NCBI RefSeq assembly: GCF_000497245.1
Contig: NZ_AWTC01000006.1
Location: forward strand, 153,057 to 217,056
Direction: 5' to 3'
Source of the DNA: Sporolactobacillus laevolacticus DSM 442
GTDB lineage: Bacteria; Bacillota; Bacilli; Bacillales; Sporolactobacillaceae
DNA length: 64,000 nucleotides
In this document: piece by piece, positions 1 to 7,609 of the stretch
Numbering within the stretch: position 1 is the stretch's first letter
How the letters are laid out: each line of letters starts with the position of its first letter
Program-made: the position numbers and the translations under genes
The notes under the pieces: generated by a model
What the model was told of the DNA's origin: nothing
What the model saw: the letters and a program-made list of their open reading frames with translations, nothing else
Databases searched by the model: none

Positions 1-223
1 TATCTGCAAAACGCAGATCACGATGCAGTGTATCCATGTAAATTTGTGTTTGTTCAGTTGTTCCGGACAACGTCCCGTTCAACCCTTCACGTCCGACGAG
101 AATACGGCCCTTCAATCCCAGTTCTTTGCAGAAACGCAAATGAGCCTGAGCAAATGTTTCAGGATCTTCAATCGTTACATAATGATAATATAGCAAGACA
201 CGAAAAGGCTTGCTTTCCTTCAT
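1..223 (-). CDS. trhO: TrhO-type rhodanese-like tRNA uridine hydroxylase, N-terminal part
   Basis: Reading from the ATG at 223 down to the window edge gives about 74 residues that match the N-terminus of the UPF0176/TrhO family, including LLYYHYV, the run [13 protein letters not shown] and [11 protein letters not shown]. Family members hydroxylate uridine 34 of tRNA to ho5U with a rhodanese domain that here lies beyond the edge, so the catalytic Cys is not visible. A GAGGTGG ribosome site sits just before the start. The gene is cut by the window, not necessarily broken. Confidence 0.85.
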   Translation of the reverse strand, partial: MKESKPFRVLLYYHYVTIEDPETFAQAHLRFCKELGLKGRILVGREGLNGTLSGTTEQTQIYMDTLHRDLRFAD

Positions 224-403
224 TTCTTCCACCTCATTTTGTCAAAGCATCACTAGCGATCGCTCAACATAATTCTTTATTTATCCTATCAAATTTCTCG
301 AGGTGTGACAAATGTCACATTTGATTATTTTCAGTACAAAGATGAAATTGGCTCTGGATTCTGTTAATGTAGCGTTAGTATATCGAAGAAACGAGGGCTA
401 ATT

Positions 404-1789
404 ATGGATTTTGATGTCATTGTCGTTGGAGGAGGACCCGCGGGGTTGATGGCAGCGATTGCTGCAGCAGAGCAAGGTGCGCATGTTCTCCTATTAGATA
501 AAGGAGATAAATTAGGCAGGAAGTTGGCTATTTCAGGCGGCGGCCGCTGTAATGTGACGAACGCAATGCCGATTGACGAATTGATCAAGCACATCCCAGG
601 AAACGGAAGATTCTTGCATAGTGCCTTGGCCGCTTTTGATAATCAGGATATCATCACTTTTTTCAAAAATTTAGGAGTCGAGTTAAAAGAGGAAGATCAC
701 GGACGTATGTTCCCGGTTTCGAATGACGCAAAATCTGTAGTAACCGCTCTATTGAACAAAATGAGATCCTTACATATTAGTGTTCGAACAAATAGTCCGG
801 TACAGACTGTACTCTACTCAACACATGCTTGTGGTGTTAAGACCATGAATGGCGAAAAGCTGTATTCAGAAGCTGTTATAGTTGCTGTTGGGGGAAAATC
901 CGTACCTCAAACAGGTTCACCTGTGGGAGTGACAGGCACGTCTAATCGTGTGATCGGCGTAAAAACACGCAGTGGAGAAACCTATTACGCAAATTCAGTT
1001 ATTGTTTCTGTCGGAGGTAAAAGCGTTCCAAATACCGGCAGTACCGGGGATGGTTACGCGTGGGCTAAAGCTGCCGGGCACACCATCACTGAATTGTATC
1101 CGACTGAAGTGCCGCTTACTTCAGAAGAATCGTTCATTAAGGAAAAAACACTTCAAGGCTTATCGTTATCCGATGTTGCTGTAACGTTAATAAATCCAAA
1201 AGGAAAAGCGATTCAAACCCATAGATGGGACATGCTGTTTACCCACTTCGGTCTTTCAGGACCTGCTATACTCAGACTCAGCCAGTTCGTCGTAAAAGCA
1301 CTTAAAAAGTTTAAAACAAAGGACGTCACCGTGCTGATCGATGTCAAACCGGATGTCCGCGAAGAAGAATTGGTTCAGAATCTTCACCATCTTGCTGAAT
1401 CCGATCCAAAAAAAGCAGTAAAGAATGTATGGAAAGGTATCGTTCCGGAACGTTATCTGCTTTTTATATTTGATCAAATTGGACTCTCCCCAGATCGTAA
1501 CTTTCATGAGCTGTCAAAGGAAGATATTCGCCAGATGGCAAAAATGCTTAAAGGGTTTCCTGTTCGAATTTCTGGCACACTGTCCATTGAAAAAGCGTTT
1601 ATAACAGGCGGTGGCGTTTCTCTCAAAGAAGTGAATCCAAAAACATTGGAATCAAAGTTAATGCCCGGTTTGTATTTTTGCGGAGAAATTCTCGACATTC
1701 ATGGCTATACGGGTGGCTACAACATTACATCCGCTTTTGTTACCGGGCATGCCGCTGGTCTTGCAGCTGCACAGTCTTACGTACATTGA
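404..1789 (+). CDS. NAD(P)/FAD-dependent oxidoreductase of the HI0933/YtfP (BaiN-like) family, chimeric
   Basis: The protein has an N-terminal FAD-binding Rossmann motif ([12 protein letters not shown], residues 7-18), the [10 protein letters not shown] motif near residue 46 and a C-terminal [16 protein letters not shown] segment that closes the FAD site, as in flavoproteins of the HI0933 family. Substrate is unknown. It is 461 residues long, against about 420 for the family. The excess is a 41-codon internal repeat (SPV...GVKT...VGGKSVP.TGS occurs twice, from residues 131 and 172). The two copies differ at most third codon positions, so this looks like a join between two diverged alleles, not a recent tandem duplication. 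A GAGGG ribosome site precedes the ATG. The frame is intact, but activity with the insertion is uncertain. Confidence 0.85.
   Translation: MDFDVIVVGGGPAGLMAAIAAAEQGAHVLLLDKGDKLGRKLAISGGGRCNVTNAMPIDELIKHIPGNGRFLHSALAAFDNQDIITFFKNLGVELKEEDHGRMFPVSNDAKSVVTALLNKMRSLHISVRTNSPVQTVLYSTHACGVKTMNGEKLYSEAVIVAVGGKSVPQTGSPVGVTGTSNRVIGVKTRSGETYYANSVIVSVGGKSVPNTGSTGDGYAWAKAAGHTITELYPTEVPLTSEESFIKEKTLQGLSLSDVAVTLINPKGKAIQTHRWDMLFTHFGLSGPAILRLSQFVVKALKKFKTKDVTVLIDVKPDVREEELVQNLHHLAESDPKKAVKNVWKGIVPERYLLFIFDQIGLSPDRNFHELSKEDIRQMAKMLKGFPVRISGTLSIEKAFITGGGVSLKEVNPKTLESKLMPGLYFCGEILDIHGYTGGYNITSAFVTGHAAGLAAAQSYVH
794..1039 (+). repeat. Diverged 123-bp internal tandem repeat inside the flavoprotein gene
   Basis: Unit 1 covers 794-916 and unit 2 covers 917-1039. 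Both encode SPV, ten residues, GVKT, then V(I/V)V.VGGKSVP.TGS. Protein similarity is high while the DNA is diverged. Unit 2 continues into the normal family sequence ([17 protein letters not shown]), so unit 1 is the end of the upstream allele and unit 2 the beginning of the downstream allele. Confidence 0.8.
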
Positions 1790-1912
1790 AAAAGATGTTT
1801 CTCTGATCTTAACATTAATGAGATGACTTTATCTTTTTCACTAGAAATAAATTGCAGATATTGGATAATGTTCTTGTGGCTATAAGTAATTGAGGAATTG
1901 GCTGAGTAATAT

Positions 1913-1946
1913 AAAAATACCCATCTTGGATAAGGATGGGTATTTT
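1913..1946. terminator. Strong bidirectional terminator
   Basis: A 13-bp perfect stem (AAAAATACCCATC pairing with its complement) has a 9-nt loop and T tracts on both strands. It ends transcription of the flavoprotein gene and of the minus-strand phage genes. Confidence 0.85.
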
Positions 1947-2065
1947 TATGCGCTACTAATTCGGCAGCTAGTAAGGAGCCCATCTTTATTTTGATTGCTT
2001 AGTCGTTGTTCGCGACCATAAACACTCTCCGCAGCAATCGCCGCATCTCGTGCATACGACCCATT

Positions 2066-2470
2066 TCATCCTAAATGTTCGTAAAAAAACAGAAGTAGAC
2101 CTGGTAGTGTCTGTTCGCTAACCACACCTTTAAGCGCAACCGATGCCTGAGTATCTGAAAGAATATCATCCGGGAGTTTCCGTTTAAACTGAAAATCAAT
2201 ATGCAAGTAATCATCTGGGTTGGCCAGTCTCTTTTTCGCCCATACCGTACAAATCACCTTGAATCGATCCCTTAACCCAGCTGTCATCTTTCGGTCCATT
2301 GTGATCGCCTTATGTTCAAGAGCCATAAGCTTGTATCTCATTGCAACTCCGGTCACCGTCGTCCCGAACGAATCATCAAAGAAGTTTACCGATTTGGCAA
2401 ATCGTGAAATGTTTTCTGCCAGTCGATCTAAGTGCTGCTCGATGATGCTGTCATTCAGCTCCTTGGTCAT
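2066..2470 (-). pseudogene. SPP1 gp6-like phage portal protein, C-terminal fragment
   Basis: The 134 residues resemble the C-terminal part of SPP1 gp6-family portal proteins: ENISRFAKSVNFFDDSFG, then a SGVA-like TGVAMRYKLMALEHKA, a basic helix and the RKLPDDILSDTQ...VSEQTLPGLL ending. Full portals are about 430-500 residues, so roughly the first 300 and the extreme C-terminus are missing. The portal forms the DNA entry ring of the capsid; this remnant cannot do so. The ATG at 2470 is probably internal. Confidence 0.7.
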
Positions 2471-2670
2471 ACTTCACATCCTGAGTTCCATCATAAAGGG
2501 GGGGTAAAGTGAAAAAAGAAAATACATTTTTATAGTTAATTTGCTGATCATTCGTCTTTATTTGATCTATCGCTAATTGATCGAAGAATATAAATGGTGT
2601 TTTGCGAATGAAATGGGGTTCCCTCCCCTTGAGCAGATGAATTAATTAAATATGACAAATAAACAAGTCA

Positions 2671-2962
2671 CTAAATCCCTTCCGCATACTCCACTTTCAA
2701 CTCATCCATCCGCTTTGAGATCTTGTCATTCATTCTAATGTATTTGTTATTTAATTTAATTACTTTAACCTTATCCACCGGCAAGTTTTGGCACTCTTTC
2801 TGAATCTTCTTTAGCAGCGATTGCCTGTGCATCCATCAAATAAACTGTATACTTTCGATTGCAGTTTGGACAAACAAAAAAACCGACAATGAGTTTGCCG
2901 ACTCGTTTTTCTTGGTTATTCAGCTCGAATTCTTTGTGGTAGGGGTCGCAGGTGACTTGCAT
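2671..2962 (-). pseudogene. Phage zinc-ribbon/coiled-coil protein, frameshifted
   Basis: The N-terminal 63 residues (MQVTCDPYHKEFELN...FFVCPNCNRKYTVY) resemble small phage proteins with a CxxC zinc ribbon followed by a helical tail. The first CxxC pair is degraded to CDPYH. In this frame it stops at 2771. Shifting one base near 2800 gives a natural helical ending (SLLKKIQKECQNLPV...NKYIRMNDKISKRMDELK) that stops at 2671, so a single-base frameshift is likely. Function of the family is unknown. Confidence 0.55.
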
Positions 2963-3130
2963 TTTATTTACCCCGCTTTGATCGTTTATGGTTATCTATT
3001 ATATTTAATTAATTTATACAATAAAATAGTTGGTTAGCACTTGTCATATTTTCCCCATAGCAAAAATAAAAATCAACTTAAAGCTAGATTCTGTGCTTTA
3101 ACTCAAAATTGATTTTAAGGGGTGCTGCAT

Positions 3131-3220
3131 ATGAAAAAACTGTTCAAAATAATGATTGAGTATTTTATCCTTGGCTTATTTATGCTTTGCCTTACAGCAA
3201 TGTTCCTACATCTTACGTAA
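3131..3220 (+). CDS. 29-residue hydrophobic membrane peptide
   Basis: ATG at 3131 follows a good ribosome site (AAGGGGTGCTGC) and encodes a lysine-containing N-terminus then one hydrophobic helix (YFILGLFMLCLTAMFL). It is directly followed by a strong terminator, so it has its own short transcript. The leader just before the ribosome site can fold: AAAATCAA near 3068 pairs with TTGATTTT near 3108, and inside it TTAAAGC pairs with GCTTTAA. Size, hydrophobicity and structured leader resemble type I toxins, but no antisense RNA was shown. It may equally be a harmless small membrane protein. Confidence 0.5.
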   Translation: MKKLFKIMIEYFILGLFMLCLTAMFLHLT

Positions 3221-3249
3221 CACATATTATGAATTAAACGATGTTTTCA

Positions 3250-3280
3250 AGTGAGCTAATCTAAGCTCACTTTTTTTATT
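3250..3280 (+). terminator. Terminator of the 29-residue peptide gene
   Basis: GTGAGCT and AGCTCAC form a stem over a 6-nt loop, followed by seven T. It lies 30 bases after the stop codon. Confidence 0.85.
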
Positions 3281-3379
3281 TTTATTTAATTTATTTATAT
3301 TCATGAAGCAAAGAAATATTATATTTAATTATTTAATACTAAAAGCGCCCTCCCGGATGCCCTTTACTCTATTCATTTA

Positions 3380-3397
3380 AGCACCGAAGGTGCGCCA
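3380..3397. repeat. Hairpin repeat copy 1 (GCACC-GAA-GGTGC type)
   Basis: The 18-bp sequence AGCACCGAAGGTGCGCCA is identical at 3380-3397 and 3743-3760. It can form a 5-bp hairpin with a GAA loop. The two copies bracket the 102-residue gene at 3399-3707. Confidence 0.75.
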
Positions 3398-3398
3398 A

Positions 3399-3707
3399 TT
3401 ATTTATCATCAGTCCAACAATACAAAATATCTGAGATACCGGTTTCCACTGCTTCATCAAAACACTGGAGAGAATCTTCGTCATCAGGATCGTTTTCATG
3501 ATAGAAGTCACGAGTCACAACGAATTGATCTTCAACCTCTACGATCTCCCATCCTTCATCGTTATTAAGAAAATTTTCTGCTTTGCTATAAGCAGATTTT
3601 ATATCATCAGCTTTAACCCAACAACTAATAAAAGCTCCTTGATATACATCTTTTTCTGGATTGTCGTCAGATGGTCTAGCTTCAAACATGAAATAGAAAA
3701 TTGACAT
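3399..3707 (-). CDS. Unknown acidic 102-residue protein, cassette-like
   Basis: I do not recognise this protein. It begins MSIFYFMFEARPSDD, contains GAFISCWVKADDIKSAYSKAENFL, and has a strongly acidic C-terminal half (HENDPDDED). I chose the ATG at 3707 because AAGGGGCAG lies 5 bases before it; a longer reading to 3791 would run through the hairpin repeat. It is compact, cytosolic and has no membrane segment. The gene is bracketed by identical 18-bp repeats, which suggests a moron-like insertion in the prophage. An immunity- or antitoxin-like role would be guesswork. Confidence 0.6.
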   Translation of the reverse strand: MSIFYFMFEARPSDDNPEKDVYQGAFISCWVKADDIKSAYSKAENFLNNDEGWEIVEVEDQFVVTRDFYHENDPDDEDSLQCFDEAVETGISDILYCWTDDK

Positions 3708-3742
3708 GGGCACTGCCCCTTCAAAGCTTTTTCGACCATTAT

Positions 3743-3760
3743 AGCACCGAAGGTGCGCCA
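3743..3760. repeat. Hairpin repeat copy 2
   Basis: Identical over 18 bp to the copy at 3380-3397, in the same orientation. It lies 36 bases before the start codon of the 102-residue gene. Confidence 0.75.
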
Positions 3761-3963
3761 TGTACTGTGCTTTGATCGAGGTAAAACTCAACTCCCCGAC
3801 CTGCCTTCCATGCTACATGACACTTACCTCCGTTTGTTCTATATTCTTTTCATATATGAAAAAAGCCACCAAAATTGGCAGCTTTTCCCGTGAGTACTGT
3901 AATTAGCTTTTGCTCAAACTATTCAAGCGACAATAAAACCAAATAAAGGAGACGATAACCAAT

Positions 3964-4020
3964 ATGAACAATAACATATGGGCAATCATTGTCCTTATTG
4001 TTATCCTTCACTATTTGTAA
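3964..4020 (+). CDS. 18-residue hydrophobic peptide
   Basis: MNNNIWAIIVLIVILHYL follows an AAAGGAGACG ribosome site and is followed by a strong terminator, so it is probably transcribed alone. The composition recalls the very small hydrophobic YjcZ-like sporulation peptides, but it is shorter and lacks their glycine-rich start. A single membrane segment is evident. Function is unknown. Confidence 0.45.
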   Translation: MNNNIWAIIVLIVILHYL

Positions 4021-4042
4021 ATGAAGGTTGGTGTGTAAATTT

Positions 4043-4080
4043 GAAGTGGCGTTGTATAGGAACGCTACTTCTTAATTTTT
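4043..4080 (+). terminator. Terminator after the 18-residue peptide gene
   Basis: GAAGTGGCGTT pairs with AACGCTACTTC (one mismatch) around a 7-nt loop, followed by TTAATTTTT. Confidence 0.8.
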
Positions 4081-4129
4081 ACATTATAGTTATGTCTTAT
4101 ATTTAATTATTTATACATTGTCAAGATCA

Positions 4130-4145
4130 GCACCGTAAGGTGCGC
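4130..4145. repeat. Hairpin repeat copy 3, one base longer in the loop
   Basis: GCACCGTAAGGTGCGC differs from the other two copies by one inserted T in the loop. It lies before the HTH-protein gene end, 370 bases beyond copy 2. Confidence 0.65.
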
Positions 4146-4246
4146 AACGTCTTCTGTTCTGGCTAGAGAGCCTTGTCCTATCCGACCCGCCGTCCACGTT
4201 ATCATATTATCACAGATTTTCATCAAAAAAGTTCCTTCTTGATTCC

Positions 4247-4621
4247 TTATTTAATTTTATTTGATTTCGGATACAGCGTAAGGTGAACACTATCTACAGT
4301 GCGCTTTCCGGATCCTTCACTTATCTTTTTAATCCATCCGTAACTATACCCCAGCTTGTCAGATATCTCTGCCAATGCCAGCCCCTGCATGCGCCAGTAC
4401 GCAACCAAGTAATCCAGTCCTTCAAACTTGCCTATACTCTTCTCCATTTTCGTCTTAACCTGTTCTTTTTCAACCATCACTCTGTTTAATATATTTAATT
4501 TTATATCGATCTTGGTGATGTGCTCCAGAGCGCGGTCAAAAGGCATCAGCGTGAAGTTGTGGCCCACACGTTCCTCGTCATAATTAGCAGCTCCGATCAT
4601 ACCCCTATGTTGCGTGCTCAT
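4247..4621 (-). CDS. Phage late-transcription-regulator-like HTH protein
   Basis: This 124-residue protein has a helical N-terminal half (residues 30-65, rich in E and K) and a helix-turn-helix near residues 78-100 (LALAEISDKLGYSYGWIKKI). That arrangement matches the ArpU/Xpf-like sigma-70 region 4-type regulators that phages of this group use to switch on structural genes. Its place between xtrA and the portal remnant fits that role. The gene just upstream ends 3 bases before it. The frame is intact. The family assignment rests on shape and context, not on a strong motif. Confidence 0.55.
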   Translation of the reverse strand: MSTQHRGMIGAANYDEERVGHNFTLMPFDRALEHITKIDIKLNILNRVMVEKEQVKTKMEKSIGKFEGLDYLVAYWRMQGLALAEISDKLGYSYGWIKKISEGSGKRTVDSVHLTLYPKSNKIK

Positions 4622-4624
4622 TTT

Positions 4625-4738
4625 CTAGTAATATTTACGCTCATGCTCTAGCTGAGTTATTCTCATATTTAATAAATCTATTTCACGGCACAAATCACGG
4701 TACTCGGTAATCCGCAATAGATCTGCAGCCATACTCAT
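4625..4738 (-). CDS. Small coiled-coil phage protein, 37 residues
   Basis: ATG at 4738 follows an AAGGAGC ribosome site and encodes one amphipathic helix (RDLCREIDLLNMRITQLEHE). It ends 3 bases before the start of the HTH protein, so the two are probably translated together. Role unknown. Confidence 0.5.
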   Translation of the reverse strand: MSMAADLLRITEYRDLCREIDLLNMRITQLEHERKYY

Positions 4739-4931
4739 TGCTCCTTCCTACGCAGTGCGTGATTATGCCGTTCATATTGTCTCGGTCAATACCTATCAAA
4801 TTCTCGATCGTCCGTCTCGACAGCTTTTCGGAACGATAACCATGTTTTCACGAACGATTGCCCTCTGAACTGGTCCTTTTCTGCATTTTTCGGAACGATT
4901 CATAATATTACCCCCTTTTAAGCAAATAAAA

Positions 4932-4975
4932 AGAGGACAAGAATCCAACGGCATTTAACCGTCGATTTTGTCCTC
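4932..4975 (-). terminator. Terminator on the minus strand
   Basis: GAGGACAA pairs with TTGTCCTC and the inner CGACGG with CCGTTG, giving a long hairpin. On the minus strand it is followed by TTTTTATTTG, and it ends transcription from the gene at 4993-5692. Confidence 0.8.
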
Positions 4976-4992
4976 CAGCTGACTGGTAGAAA

Positions 4993-5692
4993 TTATTGCT
5001 GATTCATTTTTATTAATTCACTTTTAACAGAATTTGCGTACACTTCTATAGTATTGATTAAGGGATCTAATCTGTTTAGGTGATCAGTCCAGCGTTCCTT
5101 CATCTTATTTTTGTCAAATTCGTTATTTGTTAAATAAATTGGTATTGATGAACCCATCTCTATACAAAGAATCAATGGAGTTAGATAATCACGATATTTC
5201 AAAGCAGGTACAATATTCCAGTCGCTTGAATATTTAAGCGTGCTAGTGTCATTAACTATAATAGTTGAATATGCTTGTAATTTTTGAATCGTTTCATACT
5301 TTTTTGATGTATCTTTAAGCAACTTATCTGCCTTACTACATATTCCCTCTTATAGATCTAACCTCAAGTAAATAATTTTCATTAAACTTAACCAATTTAT
5401 TTAGATTTTCTTTTCTTATTTCATCTAAATTCGCTTTAATTTGTCTATTCCCTACTTCAATTGCATATTTACCAGCTAACCAGGCACCAGCAAAGGATCC
5501 AAATAATGTACCAACGGTCTGTATCCAAGCATTAGCATCTGTATTCCCTATCCATGACCTAATATTTATTAACCAGAAGAGAATTATCATTATGATCATG
5601 CTTGAGAAGATGCCTATAAATAACCCAAGAATTTGGATCTCTTTGAACTTTTTAATAATCCAATCTTTCCCTTTTGAGAGTTTTACCTTCAA
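4993..5692 (-). pseudogene. Two-segment membrane protein with helical C-terminus, frameshifted
   Basis: The first part (5336-5692, 118 residues) has membrane helices at residues ~20-43 and ~55-80 and a helical stretch (EVGNRQIKANLDEIRKENL). It stops at 5336. A one-base shift near 5340 continues as GICSKADKLLKDTSKKY and on to 4993, giving a protein of about 230 residues. The second part is soluble. I do not recognise the family. Two independent genes are possible, but the second part lacks a ribosome site. Confidence 0.55.
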
Positions 5693-5704
5693 AACTCCTC
5701 CCCC

Positions 5705-6229
5705 TCATCCCACTTCCCCGTTCTTACTTAAATGAACTTTCTTTTTTGGCATCGATGTGCTGATCAATCTCCGAAAGTCGCTTATTACATCATCATTTTT
5801 GAAGAATCTCTTTGGAAGAACTACTGCCTGATTCTTTGATACGTGAATCTGAAACATATCTTTATGTTCGTATGCAGAAATGAAATCTTCCCACTTGAAA
5901 AAAGTCTTTGATTTTCCACGAGTTTGCACAACTTCGTCTTTATTAACATCATACTGAATTTCTTGTTTAATTAATTGATTACTTGAGTATTCATTTCTGA
6001 CTTTAAGAGGAAAAATAATCGTAATCAATATCCATAAAACTAGCGCAAAAGCTGCTGCCATTGTAAATGAAATAAGTATTTTGTGAAACAGGATTATATA
6101 TATCAAAAATAAGATGAAAAAAAATGAAATGCTTGTTATTGTAAATAGCTTTCGTCTTGCATAAAAATTATACTTTTTAAATTCACGCCAAGTTAATGTG
6201 CCGCCACAATGCACCTCTTCATTTTTCAT
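5705..6229 (-). CDS. YcxB-like membrane protein
   Basis: The 174 residues comprise a cytosolic start, two membrane helices (about 32-72), and a C-terminal domain with KTFFKWEDFISAYEHKDMFQIHVSKNQAVVLPKRFF, which is characteristic of the YcxB family (a PH-like fold; function unknown). The frame is intact. It lies 13 bases before the broken membrane gene and is probably cotranscribed with it. Unlike its phage neighbours it is likely a cargo gene. Confidence 0.7.
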   Translation of the reverse strand: MKNEEVHCGGTLTWREFKKYNFYARRKLFTITSISFFFILFLIYIILFHKILISFTMAAAFALVLWILITIIFPLKVRNEYSSNQLIKQEIQYDVNKDEVVQTRGKSKTFFKWEDFISAYEHKDMFQIHVSKNQAVVLPKRFFKNDDVISDFRRLISTSMPKKKVHLSKNGEVG

Positions 6230-6251
6230 CGGTTCAACTCCCTGACTGTTA

Positions 6252-6496
6252 TTAAAACTCTTCGCCTTCGTCCCATTTCACGCGCTTCACTTTGACCTGG
6301 TGCGTCACAATTATCTTCTCCCCGTGTTTCGGAAACTTGGTCATTCTCGCCTTACCGTCGCGCGCAACAATGGCAAATGGTTCCCTATTTCCAATTATAT
6401 CAATATTTAATTGCATTGAGCGTGGAACTATCTTCCGTTCATTTCGGATTTCATTGTTCGTGGATCAATCGGAACTAACTCTTTATTAATGTTCAT
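6252..6496 (-). pseudogene. xtrA: PBSX-like XtrA, frameshifted
   Basis: From ATG at 6496 the frame reads MNINKELVPIDPRTMK, then stops. In another frame the same strand gives IDIIGNREPFAIVARDGKA..TKFPKHGEKIIVTHQ and ends VKRVKWDEGEEF, the typical XtrA ending. A single frameshift near 6450 joins them to the usual length of about 80 residues. XtrA is a small phage protein of unknown function encoded beside the late regulator in PBSX-type phages, and that context is retained here. Confidence 0.7.
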
Positions 6497-6534
6497 CGGA
6501 AATCCTTCTTATGGTAAAATATTCATATCGGTTG

Positions 6535-6557
6535 ATCGGGAGGAATCCCGATTTTTT
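6535..6557 (+). terminator. Terminator-like hairpin ahead of a small membrane gene
   Basis: ATCGGGA and TCCCGAT form a 7-bp stem over GGAA, followed by TTTTTATT. It sits only a few bases before the AGGAGG of the next gene, so it may end an upstream transcript or act as a leader attenuator. Confidence 0.6.
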
Positions 6558-6573
6558 ATTAGGAGGAAATTCA

Positions 6574-6759
6574 ATGAAACTTTTTAAATATTCATTGTTT
6601 GCGATTATCATCTTGACTGGTATATATATGATCTGCGATTTTCTTTTCGGACTTGAGCAAAGCTATCCTCAAAGCTTGTGGATAAGACTTCCGAAACTAT
6701 TGTTCTTCGTTTCAGTTTTTATTTACGTGATTTCTTTTTCAAAGAATAGAAATAACTGA
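6574..6759 (+). CDS. 61-residue two-helix membrane protein
   Basis: ATG at 6574 follows a strong TTAGGAGG ribosome site. Two hydrophobic helices (about residues 5-26 and 40-56) are separated by a short polar loop (GLEQSYPQS). The tail is basic (SKNRNN). I do not recognise it. It runs against the phage genes and looks like a plus-strand insertion. Confidence 0.55.
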   Translation: MKLFKYSLFAIIILTGIYMICDFLFGLEQSYPQSLWIRLPKLLFFVSVFIYVISFSKNRNN

Positions 6760-6875
6760 TGCTACACTTTAGTGTCATACTGCAACAAACAGGACGCTTT
6801 CTTGTAATGATCAACGTAGAGTAATAGAGATTAATCAGCAAACTTGTTTAACTAAATATATCAGGAGTGACTTCT

Positions 6876-6962
6876 ATGTTTGATTTAATTAGTTATATTG
6901 TTGCGGATATCATCGGAAGCTCATTAAGTTGGTTGTACCGTAAAGTGTTCCGAAAAAATTAA
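6876..6962 (+). CDS. 28-residue amphipathic peptide
   Basis: ATG at 6876, with CAGGAGTGA seven bases upstream, encodes MFDLISYIVADIIGSSLSWL followed by a basic tail YRKVFRKN. It looks like a single membrane-associated helix with a positive C-terminus. Function is unknown; a small toxin or membrane peptide is possible. Confidence 0.4.
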   Translation: MFDLISYIVADIIGSSLSWLYRKVFRKN

Positions 6963-7001
6963 AATTAAAATTTGTAAGTGTTTCTTATTCAGGTTAGCTG
7001 C

Positions 7002-7112
7002 CTACTCTGATACAGCCCACTGATACTTCATTACGTACATCTCTGGCATGTTCGGTCTCACCAAAACTTCCACGATTATCTCTCTGAATAAATCAAGCTG
7101 CATAACTGGCAA
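7002..7112 (-). CDS. 36-residue phage-type protein
   Basis: A TTG start at 7112 (or ATG at 7103) follows GGGAGGAG. The product is an amphipathic helix (LDLFREIIVEVLVRP) followed by EMYVMKYQWAVSE. It lies between dam and xtrA in the phage order. Function unknown. Confidence 0.4.
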   Translation of the reverse strand: MPVMQLDLFREIIVEVLVRPNMPEMYVMKYQWAVSE

Positions 7113-7172
7113 AAATATTCTCCTCCCGGATAAATAGTGATAAGATAAACAAAAATCATGTTTGGAGTAGTC

Positions 7173-7609
7173 ATGCAAATCATAAAAAACGCGTTAAAGG
7201 TTATCTTTTTAAGCGCATTGCACGCAGTATGTCTTTTTATCGTTACCTTTCCAATGTTTCGGCCATTTCAAATAGCCTCTTGGTTTCGTATTTTTTTAAT
7301 ACCTTTGAACATATCTATTTCACAACAATTATTATTGGGGCAATTGTTTATTTTTACTTGATTGTTAGGATGACATCCTCATTGATAAACGGCCATCCAA
7401 TATCTTTTTTAACTACGTTGCTATGGATTCCTTTTTGGATTGCTATCACCTACTTCTCAACATGGATTCCTAATGCTAATCCTAATGACGGAGATAACTA
7501 CGGTGCTGCCTTTATCCTGTTGTTTCTACTCTGTGTATATCCTATCTTTATTGGAGTCGCGTGCGCTTTTGGGATTGAAAGAAAAAATAATCAAAACAAA
7601 GACTCCTGA
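7173..7609 (+). pseudogene. Four-helix membrane protein broken at a poly-T tract
   Basis: From ATG at 7173 (TTGGAG upstream) the frame encodes a hydrophobic start MQIIKNALKVIFLSAL... and reaches a run of seven T at 7291-7297. Changing frame there continues as NTFEHIYFTTIIIGAIVYFYLIVRM and on through two more helices to 7609. A slipped homopolymer explains the break; it could be a sequencing error. The joined product has about 145 residues. Family not recognised. Confidence 0.5.

Noticed and set aside
1950..2065. Continuation of the portal protein past its stop
   Set aside because: The frame after the stop gives about 38 residues with no portal similarity; it may be a different phage scrap.
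2980..4700. Recurrent TATATTTAATTA-like blocks in the prophage segment
   Set aside because: They recur irregularly and are simply AT-rich; spacing and length do not fit CRISPR or iterons.
4745..4910. Possible small HTH protein, 35-50 residues
   Set aside because: Two overlapping frames each look partly plausible but stop soon; no support for a single product.
6292..6489. 65-residue plus-strand ORF
   Set aside because: It is the antisense of xtrA, which is recognisable on the minus strand.
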